The notes below the pieces were generated by a model. It was not told the DNA's origin. It saw only the letters and a list, made by a program, of their open reading frames with translations, and did no database searches. Source: Bacteroidaceae bacterium (GTDB taxonomy: Bacteria > Bacteroidota > Bacteroidia > Bacteroidales > Bacteroidaceae). Taken from it: a DNA stretch of 6,030 nt. This document shows positions 1-6,004 of the stretch, in pieces; the first letter of the stretch is position 1, and each line of letters opens with the position of its first letter. The DNA lies in assembly GCA_030843315.1 (NCBI GenBank), contig JAUUPT010000127.1, positions 1 to 6,030 on the forward strand. Direction: 5' to 3'. The position numbers were made by a program, and so were the translations under genes.

Positions 1-26
1 CTATTTAGGAAATTTGTTCTTTACTT
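1..26. repeat. Left copy of 26-bp terminal direct repeat
   Basis: The first 26 bases are identical, in the same orientation, to the last 26 bases of the window (6005-6030). Here the sequence continues with TGCAGGCTG. What follows the right copy is outside the window, so the repeat may be longer than 26 bp. Possible readings are the overlap of a circularised contig, an attachment-type repeat bounding an integrated element, or the shared upstream region of tandem paralogous units. No inverted copy was seen inside the window. Confidence 0.9.
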
Positions 27-198
27 TGCAGGCTGAAATGCGGGGCTGCGTATGGGTGTATATGCCTTATAAATAGGCGTTACGGGGCGGACAGAGAGAA
101 GCCCATTAATACTTATAAGGACGCAGTTTTCGTGAAGAAATCAATAATAACTCGAATAAAAGAGAAACGATTATTTATATTATTAACAACTAATTTTA
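27..198 (+). other. Untranslated leader upstream of the small ORF and lipoprotein gene
   Basis: This stretch has no credible gene. It contains a small hairpin (arms 62-67 and 75-80, seven-base loop, one G-U pair) and two copies of CTTATAA (66-72 and 112-118). The last 60 bases are very A/T-rich, as expected just before a Bacteroidota start codon. No convincing TAnnTTTG promoter lies inside it. The nearest sequence is TTACTTTG at 21-28, which has no matching -33 element at the right distance. The transcript may therefore begin upstream of the window, or across the junction if the molecule is circular. Confidence 0.5.
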
Positions 199-204
199 AT
201 GATT

Positions 205-315
205 ATGAAAATGGAAAATGAAATGAAGTATGAAGCTCCGGAAGTAATGGTTTTGGAGGTAGAAGTGGAGAAAGGCTTTGAAGCATCCTTCGAATTGCCG
301 GGATGGGATGAATAA
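205..315 (+). CDS. Small Val/Glu-rich peptide of unknown function
   Basis: An unbroken frame encodes 36 residues: MKMENEMKYEAPEV, then MVLEVEVEKGFEAS, then FELPGWDE and a TAA stop. I chose the ATG at 205 because it gives an M-K start. An in-frame ATG at 199 would add M-I, and one at 211 would remove two residues. The upstream 60 bases are A/T-rich with no Shine-Dalgarno motif, normal for Bacteroidota. The peptide has no signal sequence, membrane segment or cysteine and is strongly acidic. The layout of an E-A-P-E-V segment, an alternating Val/Glu stretch, a G-F-x-A-S turn and an acidic tail resembles short unannotated Bacteroides/Prevotella ORFs I recall; that likeness is from memory and was not searched. 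The stop lies 46 nt before the lipoprotein start with no terminator between, so co-transcription is likely. It could be a leader peptide, a secreted or processed peptide, or a partner of the lipoprotein. No function is assigned. Confidence 0.6.
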   Translation: MKMENEMKYEAPEVMVLEVEVEKGFEASFELPGWDE

Positions 316-334
316 TTAGAGAAACAGCAACAAT

Positions 335-350
335 ATTAATTAATTAATTT
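335..350. repeat. ATTA/TTAA tetranucleotide run in the lipoprotein 5' region
   Basis: The sequence ATTAATTAATTAATTT is a run of about 3.5 tetranucleotide units ending 11 bases before the lipoprotein ATG. It makes the translation initiation region unstructured and A/T-rich. A change in unit number would alter spacing but not reading frame, because the run lies outside the coding sequence. Confidence 0.6.
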
Positions 351-361
351 GGAATTGTAAA

Positions 362-3094
362 ATGAGAACAAAACATTTATTGATGACGATGGCATTGCCT
401 CTTGCTTTTGCGGCATGTACATCGGACGAATTTGAAACTACACAAAGCGGTCCGGTTGATCTGAGCGGACGTAAAGCTTTGGGGAACATTGAATTGACAT
501 TCAATGGCGATGGAGCAAATACCCGTTTGGAAATTGGACAGGGCGGTATTGGCTTCAGCATGGTAGATGGCGTTGGAGCTTGCCTCGTTGACCAGCCGAA
601 TGGCAATTTTAACAATGAGAAGAAAGACATTATTGAATGGTATAGCTTGACTAATTATATTTCAAGCAACTACCTCTATAAGACAGCTGATGCCGGCAAA
701 ACTTGGACTACCGATGCACGCATGGTAGAAGGTAACTATGTATTCTATGCTCCTCATAACGAAGCTCACTTGGTACGCAGTTCCATTGAAGCAGAGTTCC
801 CTAACCCGCAAACGATCCAGTTGAAGGATGGAACTCCTGACCAGTATTCTGCAATTCAGCAGCTGATTGACACAAAGGCTCCGATGTACGTGGGATATAA
901 GTTCCTGGATTCTAAGAGCCAGACCAAGAATATCTCAGTTGCCATGAAACCAATTTATTCTTATCCGAAGATTACTTTGAAGAATACATTCGGTACTGAT
1001 GAAAAGGTTACAAGTGCAACAAAGGATCTCACTATCAGAAGAATTATTCTTGTAAATAATGCATCAACCTTTGACCAAAAGACAACTCTGACAATCGGTA
1101 CTGCTAGTGCAGTTGCTTCTAACGAAGCAAACGGTGTAGTCGGCAATCTGTTCAACTACGGTGACGATGCAAAAAAATATGGTGCATGGGCAACTTCTGA
1201 CAGATTGTTTGATTGTGCTTCTTCTGACATTTTGACTGCTGTAGAAGAGAATGGTACAACCGGTGCAATCACCTTGGATTTTGCAACTCCTTATGTATTG
1301 GGCAAAGACAAGAGCATCTCTATTAACGCGGTAGTTCCTGCCGGTGAATATACTAACTTTAAGATTGGTATATATACCAATGAAGGCTATTTCGAAAAGA
1401 CAATCGAAAGTGCTTTGAATCTGATTCCCGGACAAATGTATCCGCAAGAGGAATACATGGAGAATGGAGAACTGAATCAAAGTGTGAAGGGTAGCAACAT
1501 GACGGTAGAAATGACAACGGCTGCCAGCGCAGGAAGTGAAATCGTATCTACTACTGATGAATTGGCCAATTTGGTAAAGAGTGGTAAAGGTAACTTAACC
1601 GTAATGCCGTTGAATGCTGATGTGGCTTACAATGCAAAAGTTGCTGAATATATGCTGCAAGGCGGTGTTCAGTCTATTACGTTCACAGCCCCTGTCACTG
1701 TAGATAACGCGACTGTAATTAAGAAACTGGTATTCCAAGCTGACGTAACTGTAAAGGGTAATGTTGAATTTAAGAATGCAGACATCAACTGGGGAAGCAA
1801 CAAGGTGATAGTGAAAAAGGATGCTACCTTGAAAATGAGTGATTTTTCTACTACTAGTAATGATGGTGTAATTTCTCCTGAGAAAGGTGCTACTGTAGAG
1901 TTGGTCAACAAGAGTGCAAAAGTTCCTGCAATTGATGCTGAGGCTAAGGGCTTGGTAAAGGTTAATGAAGATATTACTTTCCCTGCTGCAGCTTATGCCG
2001 GTGATATCGAAATAGCTGCTGGCAAAACAATGACGCTGGGAGCTGCTTTTGAAAGCAAAGGTACTATTACGAATAAAGGTACTTTGGCTATGGGAGACAA
2101 TAACCTGACTAATGGCGGTACATTTGTGAATGAGAATATGGTGAAGGGTAGTAGTGGAAAAGTTATCAACAAAGGAACATTCACTAACAAGAACATTGTT
2201 GATGCAGCATTTGAAAATACAGGTTCATATACTGATGAAACAAAGTATACTGTAGCTACTTTAAATGTAGAGACTGGCGCCATCATGAACAAAGCGGTGA
2301 GCAATACAAAATTTGGAGATGGTAGTCATGATAAATTGATTAACGTAATCGAAGTAGCCAAAGGCGCTTACTTCAACAGCAATCCTTCTGCTATCGATAA
2401 CGGTACCGTTCAATACACTATTGATGGGAATGTGACAAGCGATCCTACCGTACCTGTTGTATGCAACAAGTTGGTGATTAATGGCAATGTGGTTGCAAGT
2501 GGCGATGCACCACTCAACATTACTACAGCTGCTGATATTGAAATCAATGGTGATGTCAATGCTATCGGTCAGGCTGTTGATTTTAAATCTGCACTAAACG
2601 TAATTGTAAGTGGCAAGGTTTATGCAAGCGGTGCTGGCGTAACATTTACAGCAGCAACTGGTCTTGAGTTCGGTTCTGTTGAAGCTGATAAAAAGGTTGA
2701 CCTTAAAGCAGCGACAGCACTTAAATTGAACGGTAATGTTACACTGACTGGTGCTGCTACAGAGATGGCATTTACTGTCGGTGCTACTGTAACTATCGCC
2801 AAGAACTCTGACTTGAGTGGTGAAGGTAAGATAAGCTTTGCAGCTGCTTCTAAGATTGAGGTGCTTGCTGATGTTACTTTCAAGAATGCAGCAAGTGTGA
2901 TTACTGGTGACGACGGTCAGCCTGTTACATTTGAGTCATCTGCTAAAACTGAAGATGGAAAAGATGGAGAGGTTCAAGGCCAGGTTGTGAACTATGGTAC
3001 GATTCTGTGGGCTGCCCAGCCATATGCGAGCGATAATGCAAGCTACGGAGAAGGCTGGTGGACAGGTAATAATGCAAGTAACAGTGGTAGTTAA
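362..3094 (+). CDS. Fimbrillin-like surface lipoprotein with beta-solenoid-like repeat region
   Basis: A 910-residue protein, probably exported, lipidated and displayed on the outer membrane as an adhesin or fimbria-related protein. Residues 1-19 form a type II signal peptide: basic R2/K4, hydrophobic core, then the lipobox-like F-A-A-C with the lipidated cysteine at 19. The mature start C-T-S-D-E-F-E has the Ser plus acidic pair typical of the Bacteroidota lipoprotein export signal, which favours surface exposure. Residues about 37-370 look fimbrillin-like: A-L-G-N-I-E-L-T-F near the start, and V-V-P-A-G-E-Y followed by L-I-P-G-Q-M-Y near 324-360. Residues about 400-860 are Asn/Gly/Val/Thr-rich short beta-strand repeats, clearest at 703-845. 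The tail (residues 872-910) has N-Y-G-T-I-L-W and G-E-G-W-W-T-G-N. The start follows an A/T-rich leader and places the signal peptide correctly. The gene follows the small ORF and ends at a strong terminator. Lipoprotein status is well supported; fimbrial assembly and ligand are inferred. A secreted adhesin unrelated to fimbriae is the main alternative. Confidence 0.85.
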   Translation: MRTKHLLMTMALPLAFAACTSDEFETTQSGPVDLSGRKALGNIELTFNGDGANTRLEIGQGGIGFSMVDGVGACLVDQPNGNFNNEKKDIIEWYSLTNYISSNYLYKTADAGKTWTTDARMVEGNYVFYAPHNEAHLVRSSIEAEFPNPQTIQLKDGTPDQYSAIQQLIDTKAPMYVGYKFLDSKSQTKNISVAMKPIYSYPKITLKNTFGTDEKVTSATKDLTIRRIILVNNASTFDQKTTLTIGTASAVASNEANGVVGNLFNYGDDAKKYGAWATSDRLFDCASSDILTAVEENGTTGAITLDFATPYVLGKDKSISINAVVPAGEYTNFKIGIYTNEGYFEKTIESALNLIPGQMYPQEEYMENGELNQSVKGSNMTVEMTTAASAGSEIVSTTDELANLVKSGKGNLTVMPLNADVAYNAKVAEYMLQGGVQSITFTAPVTVDNATVIKKLVFQADVTVKGNVEFKNADINWGSNKVIVKKDATLKMSDFSTTSNDGVISPEKGATVELVNKSAKVPAIDAEAKGLVKVNEDITFPAAAYAGDIEIAAGKTMTLGAAFESKGTITNKGTLAMGDNNLTNGGTFVNENMVKGSSGKVINKGTFTNKNIVDAAFENTGSYTDETKYTVATLNVETGAIMNKAVSNTKFGDGSHDKLINVIEVAKGAYFNSNPSAIDNGTVQYTIDGNVTSDPTVPVVCNKLVINGNVVASGDAPLNITTAADIEINGDVNAIGQAVDFKSALNVIVSGKVYASGAGVTFTAATGLEFGSVEADKKVDLKAATALKLNGNVTLTGAATEMAFTVGATVTIAKNSDLSGEGKISFAAASKIEVLADVTFKNAASVITGDDGQPVTFESSAKTEDGKDGEVQGQVVNYGTILWAAQPYASDNASYGEGWWTGNNASNSGS
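2468..2881 (+). repeat. Diverged ~20-residue protein repeats in the lipoprotein
   Basis: Residues about 703-840 form successive units of roughly 19-23 residues, each opening with an alternating beta-strand and a G-N-V or G-x-V turn: KLVINGNVVASG, DIEINGDVNAIG, NVIVSGKVYASG, GLEFGSVEADK, ALKLNGNVTLTG, TVTIAKNSDLSG, KIEVLADVTFKN. A second hydrophobic strand and an Ala-rich turn complete each unit (TTAAD, SALN, TAATG, KAATA). The pattern fits a right-handed beta-solenoid or similar stacked-strand fold. The DNA copies are well diverged, so recent unit gain or loss is not evident. Confidence 0.7.
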
Positions 3095-3131
3095 GCCGTG
3101 TTGAGATTCTAATAAAATAACTCTATAAATT

Positions 3132-3180
3132 GAATTCCCGTCTATGCATTCACGAATGCATTTAGGCGGGAATTCTTTTT
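3132..3180 (+). terminator. Strong intrinsic terminator after the lipoprotein gene
   Basis: Left arm 3132-3151 (GAATTCCCG...ATGCATTC) pairs with right arm 3154-3175 (GAATGCAT...CGGGAATTC), with one G-U pair and a two-base bulge on the right side. A run of five T (3176-3180) follows. The hairpin starts 37 bases after the lipoprotein stop codon, so it should end the small-ORF/lipoprotein transcript. Confidence 0.9.
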
Positions 3181-3220
3181 TATATTTATTTGCCCGAAAG
3201 CAAAATAATTGCCCGAACAC

Positions 3221-3251
3221 TTGACATCGCCCTTCGAATGTAGTATATTTG
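3221..3251 (+). promoter_or_regulatory. Bacteroides-type promoter (TTG-N20-TAnnTTTG)
   Basis: TTG at 3221-3223 (within TTGACA) is the -33 element. TATATTTG at 3244-3251 matches the Bacteroides -7 consensus TAnnTTTG at every defined base, with 20 bases between the two. Transcription should start around 3256-3259. The next gene start is over 500 bases away, but an intrinsic terminator lies only about 40-70 bases downstream. Confidence 0.75.
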
Positions 3252-3257
3252 CCTTCG

Positions 3258-3325
3258 TAATTCTATCTTGATTTCAATTTTAAATTAGCATAAACGGAGA
3301 GGCATCGCTTCCCCGTTCTTTTTTT
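3258..3325 (+). ncRNA. Predicted short RNA or attenuated leader
   Basis: A full Bacteroides promoter and an intrinsic terminator frame about 68 nt with no start codon followed by a useful reading frame. The first part is A/U-rich and probably unpaired; the 3' end is the terminator hairpin with a seven-U tail. It could be a stand-alone small RNA, or a leader attenuator that normally stops transcription before the 22-bp repeat array and the ATPase gene. I do not recognise an established RNA family. The transcript start is estimated from the promoter and could be off by a few bases. Confidence 0.45.
3293..3325 (+). terminator. Intrinsic terminator of the short transcript
   Basis: AACGG (3293-3297) pairs with CCGTT (3313-3317). 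The stem continues inward to GC/GC around a three-base loop, with one A-C mismatch and one G-U pair. Seven T (3319-3325) follow. It is about 470 bases before the ATPase start, so it ends a separate short RNA or acts as an attenuator. Confidence 0.75.
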
Positions 3326-3344
3326 GTCCTCGCAGCAAGCCGTT

Positions 3345-3598
3345 GCAAATGACACATCGTAGCGAGGCAAACCACGCACCTCACCGAAGCAAACCACACA
3401 CCTCAGCAAGTGAAATGAACGTCATTTGGACCGTTCAGCTGCGTCATTTCGGTTACTAAGCTGCGTCATTTCCACTGATGGCGTACGTGAAAACAAATAA
3501 TGTTTTGCATCAAAACAGATAATGCTTTGAGGTAAAACATACCATGCTTTACACCCAAACAGACCATGCATTCGGAGCAAACGCATCATGCGTTTCGA
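3345..3598. repeat. Array of eleven degenerate 22-bp repeats with internal dyads
   Basis: Six consecutive 22-bp units (starts 3345, 3367, 3389, 3411, 3433, 3455), a 12-base gap (3477-3488), then five more units (starts 3489, 3511, 3533, 3555, 3577). Phase is kept exactly within each block. Neighbouring units are most alike: GCAAACCAC(G/A)CACCTCA in units 2 and 3, AGCTGCGTCATTTC in units 5 and 6, and approximately AAACAnAnnATGCnTT in units 7-11. Several have perfect or near-perfect dyads: AAATGA/TCATTT (3413-3427), AAAACA/TGTTTT (3490-3506), TAAAnCAT/ATGnTTTA (3533-3551), AAACGCA/TGCGTTT (3579-3595). A period of 22 is not a multiple of three, which argues against coding. The layout is unlike CRISPR because there are no longer unique spacers. 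Candidate roles are an operator array read on every second helical turn, a hairpin-rich leader of the ATPase mRNA, or iteron-like sites. Confidence 0.8.
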
Positions 3599-3671
3599 CG
3601 TCAGAAATAACCACTTCGCCCCTCCCTCCCGTTAAACTTCCGTAAATCTGCTCTTGACAAGAATCGGAAAA

Positions 3672-3680
3672 TTATCCACA
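3672..3680 (+). other. Perfect DnaA-box match
   Basis: TTATCCACA matches the high-affinity DnaA box exactly. It lies 73 bases after the end of the 22-bp repeat array and 115 bases before the ATPase start. A single nine-base match in 6 kb can easily occur by chance, and I see no cluster of boxes. It is listed because of the neighbouring iteron-length array. Confidence 0.3.
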
Positions 3681-3758
3681 TCGGAACTCCCCGACTATCC
3701 GTGATCCGGGAAAGTACAACTATTTCAGTCGAATCATGGATTTTGCAATCGTTTTTGC

Positions 3759-3766
3759 TACCTTTG
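3759..3766 (+). promoter_or_regulatory. Possible -7 element for the ATPase gene
   Basis: TACCTTTG matches TAnnTTTG fully and would start transcription near 3771-3774, about 22-25 bases before the ATG at 3796. The -33 position holds only TGG (3737-3739) in place of TTG. If it is real, the earlier in-frame ATG at 3736 is not transcribed from it, which supports the 3796 start. Confidence 0.35.
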
Positions 3767-3795
3767 CTCTGTCGAAACTTTTAAACCAAGCAGTC

Positions 3796-5541
3796 ATGAA
3801 GGCATTACCTTACGGAATATCGGACTTCCCGCGCATCATGCGTGAGGATTATTACTATGTGGACAAGACACGGTTCATAGAGACACTGGAGCGCCAGCCG
3901 CCTTATCTTTTCCTTATCCGCCCGCGTCGGTTCGGCAAGTCACTCTTCCTGGCCATGCTTGAGACTTACTACAGCATCGACTATGCCGACAACTTCGAAG
4001 AACTGTTCGGAGGATTGTACATCGGGCAGCATCCCACAACGCGGCACAACAAGTATCTGATTCTTCGCTTCAACTTTTCCGAAGTGAAGGCGCGGCTGGA
4101 GGAGGTGGAGCAAAAGTTCAGCGAGTACTGCTGCATGGTGCTGAAAAACTTTATCCAGAAATATGAGCATCTGATAGGCAGTGCTATTTGGAACCTGGTG
4201 AAGCGGGACGAGACTGACCCCGGCCAGATACTGTCTTCTCTGAAAGAATATCTCAGCCGCACAAATTGCCCGCGCATCTACCTGCTGATTGACGAGTACG
4301 ATAACTTCACCAACACCATCCTGTCCTCCCACGGGCAGGACTACTACAAGCAGAAAACGCATGGCGACGGCTTCATCCGCAGTTTCTTCAACGTGGTGAA
4401 GGCTTCCACTTCCAACGCCGACGCTGCTGTGGAACGGCTCTTCATCACAGGCGTCAGTCCGATAACGATGGACGACGTGACGAGCGGGTTCAATATCGGG
4501 ATGAATATCAGTATGCAGCCGATGTTCAACAGTATCATCGGGTTCAGCGAAGGAGAAGTGCGGGAAATGATCGGTTATTATAAAACGGAGGGCGGACTAC
4601 CGGAGGACGTTACGGTGGACGCGCTGGTGGAGATGATGAAACCGTGGTATGATAATTATTGCTTCTCTTCACGCAAGCTCGACGAACGGATGTTCAATTC
4701 GGACATGGCTCTCTATTTCTTGAACAGCTATCTGCAATCGCAGATGCCACCCGAGACGATGGTGGACAACAATATCCGCACCGATTACAACAAGTTGCGC
4801 CACTTGGTTCAGATAGACAAGACATTCGGTGCCAATGCCTCTGTTATCCAGCAGATTATAGCAGAAGGCAGCATCACGGCAAACATTGTGACAGCGTTTC
4901 CGGCAGAGAACATGACCGATACGGAGAATTTCAAGAGCCTGCTGTTCTACTTCGGAATGCTATCCATACAAGGTCTGTATCGGGGAAGCACCGTGCTGGG
5001 CATTCCCAACCTGACCGTCCGTGAGCAGCTCTACACTTATCTGACTGAAGCCTATCGCAAGGCTTCGCTCTTTGATCTCGACATCAGCCAACTTTCCCGC
5101 TTGGTGGAGGATATGTCCTACAGCGGAAGCTGGGAACCCGTTTTCCGCTTCTTTGCCCGCGAACTGGAGCGGCAGAGTGCCGTCCGTGAGTTCATTGAGG
5201 GGGAGGCGCACGTCAAAGGCTTCTTGCTCGCATACCTCGGACTGACACAAGGCTACACCATCCTGCCCGAGCACGAGTCATCCAAAGGTTATGCCGACTT
5301 CTACATGATGCCGGACTTGCAACGCCAACCGGACATTGCTTACAGTTATATTGTAGAGGTGAAGTATGCCCACAGGGATGCTTCGGAAGCTAAGATAGCT
5401 CAGTTGAAGCAAGAAGCTGCCGAACAACTGGCGCGCTATGCTGCAGACGAGAATGTGCTTCGGACGAAAGGTGGAACGGAATTGGGGCTCATAACGCTGG
5501 TATTCAAAGGCTGGGAACTGGTTGTTGCGGAGAAGTTATAG
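3796..5541 (+). CDS. AAA-ATPase-like / PD-(D/E)XK nuclease domain protein
   Basis: A 581-residue protein of the family with an N-terminal AAA-ATPase-like domain (PF09820 type) and a C-terminal PD-(D/E)XK nuclease-like domain (DUF1703/PF08011 type). The N-terminus M-K-A-L-P-Y-G-I-S-D-F and Y-Y-Y-V-D-K-T is the family hallmark. Walker A is R-P-R-R-F-G-K-S-L (residues 42-50), Walker B is I-Y-L-L-I-D-E-Y-D-N (161-170), and a sensor-like strand R-L-F-I-T-G-V-S-P-I lies at 214-223. The nuclease core has D501 in G-Y-A-D-F-Y and E521-V-K523, with a Q-L-A-R-Y helix after it, so catalytic residues appear intact. The frame is also open from an ATG at 3736; I prefer 3796 because family members start at this M-K and the extra 20 residues look like translated upstream DNA. 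No membrane segments are seen. The gene has its own terminator and no obvious operon partner, and is visibly more G+C-rich than the lipoprotein gene. Substrate and role are unknown; ATP-dependent action on nucleic acid is inferred from the folds. Confidence 0.88.
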   Translation: MKALPYGISDFPRIMREDYYYVDKTRFIETLERQPPYLFLIRPRRFGKSLFLAMLETYYSIDYADNFEELFGGLYIGQHPTTRHNKYLILRFNFSEVKARLEEVEQKFSEYCCMVLKNFIQKYEHLIGSAIWNLVKRDETDPGQILSSLKEYLSRTNCPRIYLLIDEYDNFTNTILSSHGQDYYKQKTHGDGFIRSFFNVVKASTSNADAAVERLFITGVSPITMDDVTSGFNIGMNISMQPMFNSIIGFSEGEVREMIGYYKTEGGLPEDVTVDALVEMMKPWYDNYCFSSRKLDERMFNSDMALYFLNSYLQSQMPPETMVDNNIRTDYNKLRHLVQIDKTFGANASVIQQIIAEGSITANIVTAFPAENMTDTENFKSLLFYFGMLSIQGLYRGSTVLGIPNLTVREQLYTYLTEAYRKASLFDLDISQLSRLVEDMSYSGSWEPVFRFFARELERQSAVREFIEGEAHVKGFLLAYLGLTQGYTILPEHESSKGYADFYMMPDLQRQPDIAYSYIVEVKYAHRDASEAKIAQLKQEAAEQLARYAADENVLRTKGGTELGLITLVFKGWELVVAEKL

Positions 5542-5587
5542 AGCGCATATAGCTGTTTTAGCACAAATTATTGTTATTTTGATATAG

Positions 5588-5621
5588 AAGGAGCAGACAT
5601 ATAGAAGTCCGCTCCTTTTTG
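5588..5621 (+). terminator. Intrinsic terminator after the ATPase-nuclease gene
   Basis: GGAGCAGAC (5590-5598) and GTCCGCTCC (5607-5615) form a nine-base stem with one A-C mismatch and an eight-base loop, followed by five T (5616-5620). It lies about 50 bases after the stop codon. Confidence 0.85.
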
Positions 5622-5711
5622 TTTCCGTTTGCTCCTGCTTGACTTATACCTGTACCTATACCTTGCCTGCAAGCTACTTCCCTCCGTGATATTGTCTGAC
5701 ATTATTTTGGG

Positions 5712-5723
5712 TAGTGGTGCCAA
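5712..5723 (+). repeat. 12-bp direct repeat, first copy
   Basis: TAGTGGTGCCAA occurs here and again at 5827-5838, 115 bases apart in the same orientation. The flanking bases differ. Role unknown; it may be a duplicated binding site or a remnant of an insertion. Confidence 0.6.
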
Positions 5724-5826
5724 GATACAGTGCTCATATAAGCGGAAACTACATACGTTTTAACTTCTATATTTCTGTTACCTTTTTGTATATCATATTG
5801 TTATGTGTCTACACTTCAGCGCCATA

Positions 5827-5838
5827 TAGTGGTGCCAA
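5827..5838 (+). repeat. 12-bp direct repeat, second copy
   Basis: Identical to TAGTGGTGCCAA at 5712-5723. The sequence between the copies is A/T-rich and carries no gene. Confidence 0.6.
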
Positions 5839-5868
5839 CTTTCTCTCCATGCATATATCCATTCATTG

Positions 5869-5896
5869 TATAATCAATGCTAGTTCTTTGATTATA
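5869..5896. repeat. 9-bp inverted repeat, operator-like
   Basis: TATAATCAA (5869-5877) and TTGATTATA (5888-5896) are perfect reverse complements separated by ten bases, so the arm centres lie 19 bp apart. No T-run follows, so it is not a terminator. It could be a dimeric regulator site acting on a gene beyond the window. Confidence 0.5.
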
Positions 5897-6004
5897 ACCT
5901 ACTTCCTTATTCCCCTTGCATCTCCAGTCCTTCATCATTTTCTATCTTAGGGCCCATTCCCGCATCTTGTATTTTATTGATAATCAGTCAATATTTCTTC
6001 CCGT

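Larger units (their letters stand above)
5622..6004. other. Gene-free A/T-rich region with short repeats
   Basis: I see no credible gene here on either strand. A 78-codon open frame at 5714-5950 has no family likeness and a composition like translated noncoding DNA. Small structures present are a triple TACC-type run (TATACCTGTACCTATACC, 5645-5662), the 12-bp direct repeat TAGTGGTGCCAA (5712-5723 and 5827-5838), and a nine-base inverted repeat TATAATCAA/TTGATTATA (5869-5877 and 5888-5896). No TAnnTTTG element with a correctly spaced TTG was found. Confidence 0.6.

Noticed and set aside
21..28. TTACTTTG as promoter for the small-ORF/lipoprotein transcript
   Set aside because: It misses one defined base of TAnnTTTG and has no TTG at the required distance, even if the segment is joined into a circle.
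1..198. Invertible promoter switch upstream of the lipoprotein
   Set aside because: Phase-variable Bacteroides promoters are flanked by inverted repeats; only direct terminal repeats and a six-base hairpin were found, with no recombinase gene.
344..351. TTAATTTG as an internal promoter just before the lipoprotein
   Set aside because: One defined base is wrong, no -33 element is present, and the start would leave almost no leader before the ATG.
3349..3459. 36-codon frame (starting M-T-H-R-S-E-A) through the 22-bp repeats
   Set aside because: It runs through repeats whose 22-bp period breaks the codon phase, so the units are read in different frames; the openness looks accidental.
3345..3598. 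CRISPR array
   Set aside because: The 22-bp units abut directly with no unique spacers, the repeats are degenerate, and no cas gene is present.
4659..5024. 121-codon + strand frame inside the ATPase-nuclease gene
   Set aside because: It is a shifted-frame shadow of a gene with a well-supported protein family match.
5714..5950. 78-codon + strand open frame with hydrophobic stretches
   Set aside because: No family resemblance, no initiation context, residue makeup expected from A/T- and pyrimidine-rich noncoding DNA, and it contains the 12-bp repeat and the dyad.
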